From Paucisalibacillus globulus (GTDB lineage: Bacteria > Bacillota > Bacilli > Bacillales > Amphibacillaceae), in assembly GCF_900184735.1 (NCBI RefSeq), contig NZ_LT855395.1, positions 62,001 to 126,000 of the forward strand: a DNA stretch of 64,000 nucleotides, read 5' to 3'. The position numbers and the translations under genes were made by a program. This document shows positions 62,945 to 64,000 of the stretch, in pieces. The first letter of the stretch is position 1. Each line of letters begins with the position of its first letter. The notes beneath the pieces are model-generated. The model made no database searches, had not been told where the DNA came from, and saw only the letters and a list, made by a program, of their open reading frames with translations.

Positions 62945-64000
62945 TTAATCGGCAAACAATTCTTCACAGTATGTTCTAAACTCAATATATTCTTCTTTAT
63001 TCATACATACAACAAACTTTTCAATTTCCTTACTTTTATCTACCAAATAAGGTTCATATATTTTATAAATATCTAACAATAGACCAAGACTTTCTTTTAA
63101 TGAACTTTCTTCGATCAATGGAACTCTTTTGAAGTACCAATTTTTAAAGTAATAATTAAAACGATCTTTCATATATAGATTTAATATATCATTATTATTT
63201 AAAAACTCGTACCTAGCTCTCTCTAACTTAAGATACTTTTCAAAAAATCTTTTCGAAATAGTATTTGTTACAGAATTTGAGACATCTGCATAATAGATAT
63301 GGATATCTAGGTCCATTATCTTTATTTTATTTGAATTAATTAGTAGCTCCTGGAAGAATAAAGTATCCTGTCCTGCTGCATTTTCTACCATTTTTAAGTT
63401 ATGTCTTAAAATAAGATCTTTTTTAACGAGTAATGCTTGTATACTTTGCGCTCTTAAGGCAGTATTTAGTAGCAACTGTTTAGGATCGTCTATAATATCG
63501 CTTTTGCTCCACTTGTATGCATAATAATAGTAGTTTAAGCGCGTATTTTTATTATCTAGCCTAATTATATTTCCGACAGCTAAATCAAGCGTAGAATCGT
63601 TTTCTAATTCATTAAGTAGTAATGCATAGCCATCATTGATTGCCTCATTATCAGGATCTAGGTAAGTAATATACTGTCCAGTAGCTAGTTCAATTCCTTT
63701 ATTCCTTGGGCGAGAAGCACTACCACTTCCATTATCGTCATACTGATAAAGTTTTACATTATTATAATTTGAATTTAATCTCTCGAGAATTATTTTAGTT
63801 TCTTCAGAAGTAGATCCATCATCAACTAAAATAATCTCCATCTTGTTAAACACACTACTTCTTTTAAGGCTTTTAAAGCACTTATTCTCAAGATATACAC
63901 CATTATTATAAACAGGTACAATTACAGAAAGTTTATATTCTTCCTCTGACTGCAAGACGATAGATTCGTTACCTTGTTGCTCATCATACTCAAAATGATC
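62945..64000 (-). CDS. GT2 glycosyltransferase, cut by the window edge
   Basis: The frame is open without a stop through the right edge, so the true start lies outside. A TTG at 63955 is possible but has no ribosome site, and the 15 codons before it (ending GNESIV) are in frame. The visible part is a GT-A family 2 domain: SVIVPVYNNGVYLENKCFKS, EIILVDDGST, RPRNKGIELATGQYITYLDP with the DPD metal site, and AAGQDTLFFQELL. A C-terminal helical region of about 130 residues follows. It probably builds a surface glycan or teichoic acid. An N-terminal second domain may exist beyond the edge. Confidence 0.85.
   Translation of the reverse strand, partial: DHFEYDEQQGNESIVLQSEEEYKLSVIVPVYNNGVYLENKCFKSLKRSSVFNKMEIILVDDGSTSEETKIILERLNSNYNNVKLYQYDDNGSGSASRPRNKGIELATGQYITYLDPDNEAINDGYALLLNELENDSTLDLAVGNIIRLDNKNTRLNYYYYAYKWSKSDIIDDPKQLLLNTALRAQSIQALLVKKDLILRHNLKMVENAAGQDTLFFQELLINSNKIKIMDLDIHIYYADVSNSVTNTISKRFFEKYLKLERARYEFLNNNDILNLYMKDRFNYYFKNWYFKRVPLIEESSLKESLGLLLDIYKIYEPYLVDKSKEIEKFVVCMNKEEYIEFRTYCEELFAD

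Overview
The window looks like a chromosome segment of a low-GC, endospore-forming-type member of the Bacillaceae. The reasons are the strong AGGAGG-type ribosome sites, frequent TTG and GTG starts, a Gram-positive lipobox lipoprotein, GlpP-type antitermination, LCP enzymes and a tag/tar wall teichoic acid cluster. Protein styles such as LysM-GH18 proteins, YvrJ/DUF2922/DUF1659 proteins and SH3-like wall-binding arrays are reminiscent of Oceanobacillus, Ornithinibacillus or Virgibacillus relatives, but the genus is a guess. I see no rRNA, tRNA, CRISPR array, prophage or intact insertion sequence.

Layout. 0-6.3 kb: a YdcF-like membrane protein, then a leftward chemosensory operon cheX-cheA-cheW-cheY-mcp. 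6.3-9 kb: an accessory stretch with a hairpin repeat, a 35-residue basic protein, an acyl-CoA thioesterase, a well-preserved cobalamin riboswitch with no B12 gene behind it, and a scrambled small-gene region. 9-12.3 kb: a GntR regulator, a DeoD purine nucleoside phosphorylase and an MFS transporter, with palindromic operator candidates ahead of deoD. 12.6-17 kb: a YwqE-type phosphatase, a yvrJ remnant beside a duplicated repeat, and an MFS exporter divergent from an XRE-TPR regulator.

17-27 kb: a glycerol-phosphate locus. It holds GlpP, a HAD-IIA phosphatase, a binding-protein ABC transporter with a fused double permease, a secreted glycerophosphodiesterase and GlpD. The transporter operon, the diesterase gene and glpD each have a terminator-like hairpin in the untranslated leader, as expected for a GlpP antitermination regulon. 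The transporter promoter also carries a cre-like CcpA site. The simplest reading is salvage of glycerophosphodiesters released from phospholipids or teichoic acids: hydrolysis outside, import of a glycerol phosphate compound, then oxidation by GlpD or dephosphorylation by the HAD enzyme.

27-35 kb: three small proteins (DUF1659, DUF2922, YvrJ) and two divergent LysM/GH18 wall hydrolases (758 and about 1457 residues) that share an unusual cytoplasmic N-terminal segment and membrane anchor. 35-50 kb: wall teichoic acid genes, namely tagG, tagH, tagA, tarI, tarJ, two CDP-polyol transferases, tagD, tagB and mnaA. Three LytR-CpsA-Psr ligases flank them, with a pyruvyltransferase-like gene. The gene set suggests a poly(ribitol phosphate) polymer on a standard ManNAc-GlcNAc-glycerol phosphate linkage unit. 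50-64 kb: more surface genes, namely a GT4 glycosyltransferase, a DHHW/MBOAT O-acylation pair, and an M14 carboxypeptidase and a glucosaminidase that both carry alternating two-type SH3-like arrays. An asparagine-synthase-like enzyme without the glutaminase cysteine follows, then a GT2 glycosyltransferase cut by the right edge.

Several dispersed repeats run through the window: a 40-base element containing GAGTGACAGGCAC (four copies), a roughly 130-bp duplication, and two families of terminator-like hairpins.
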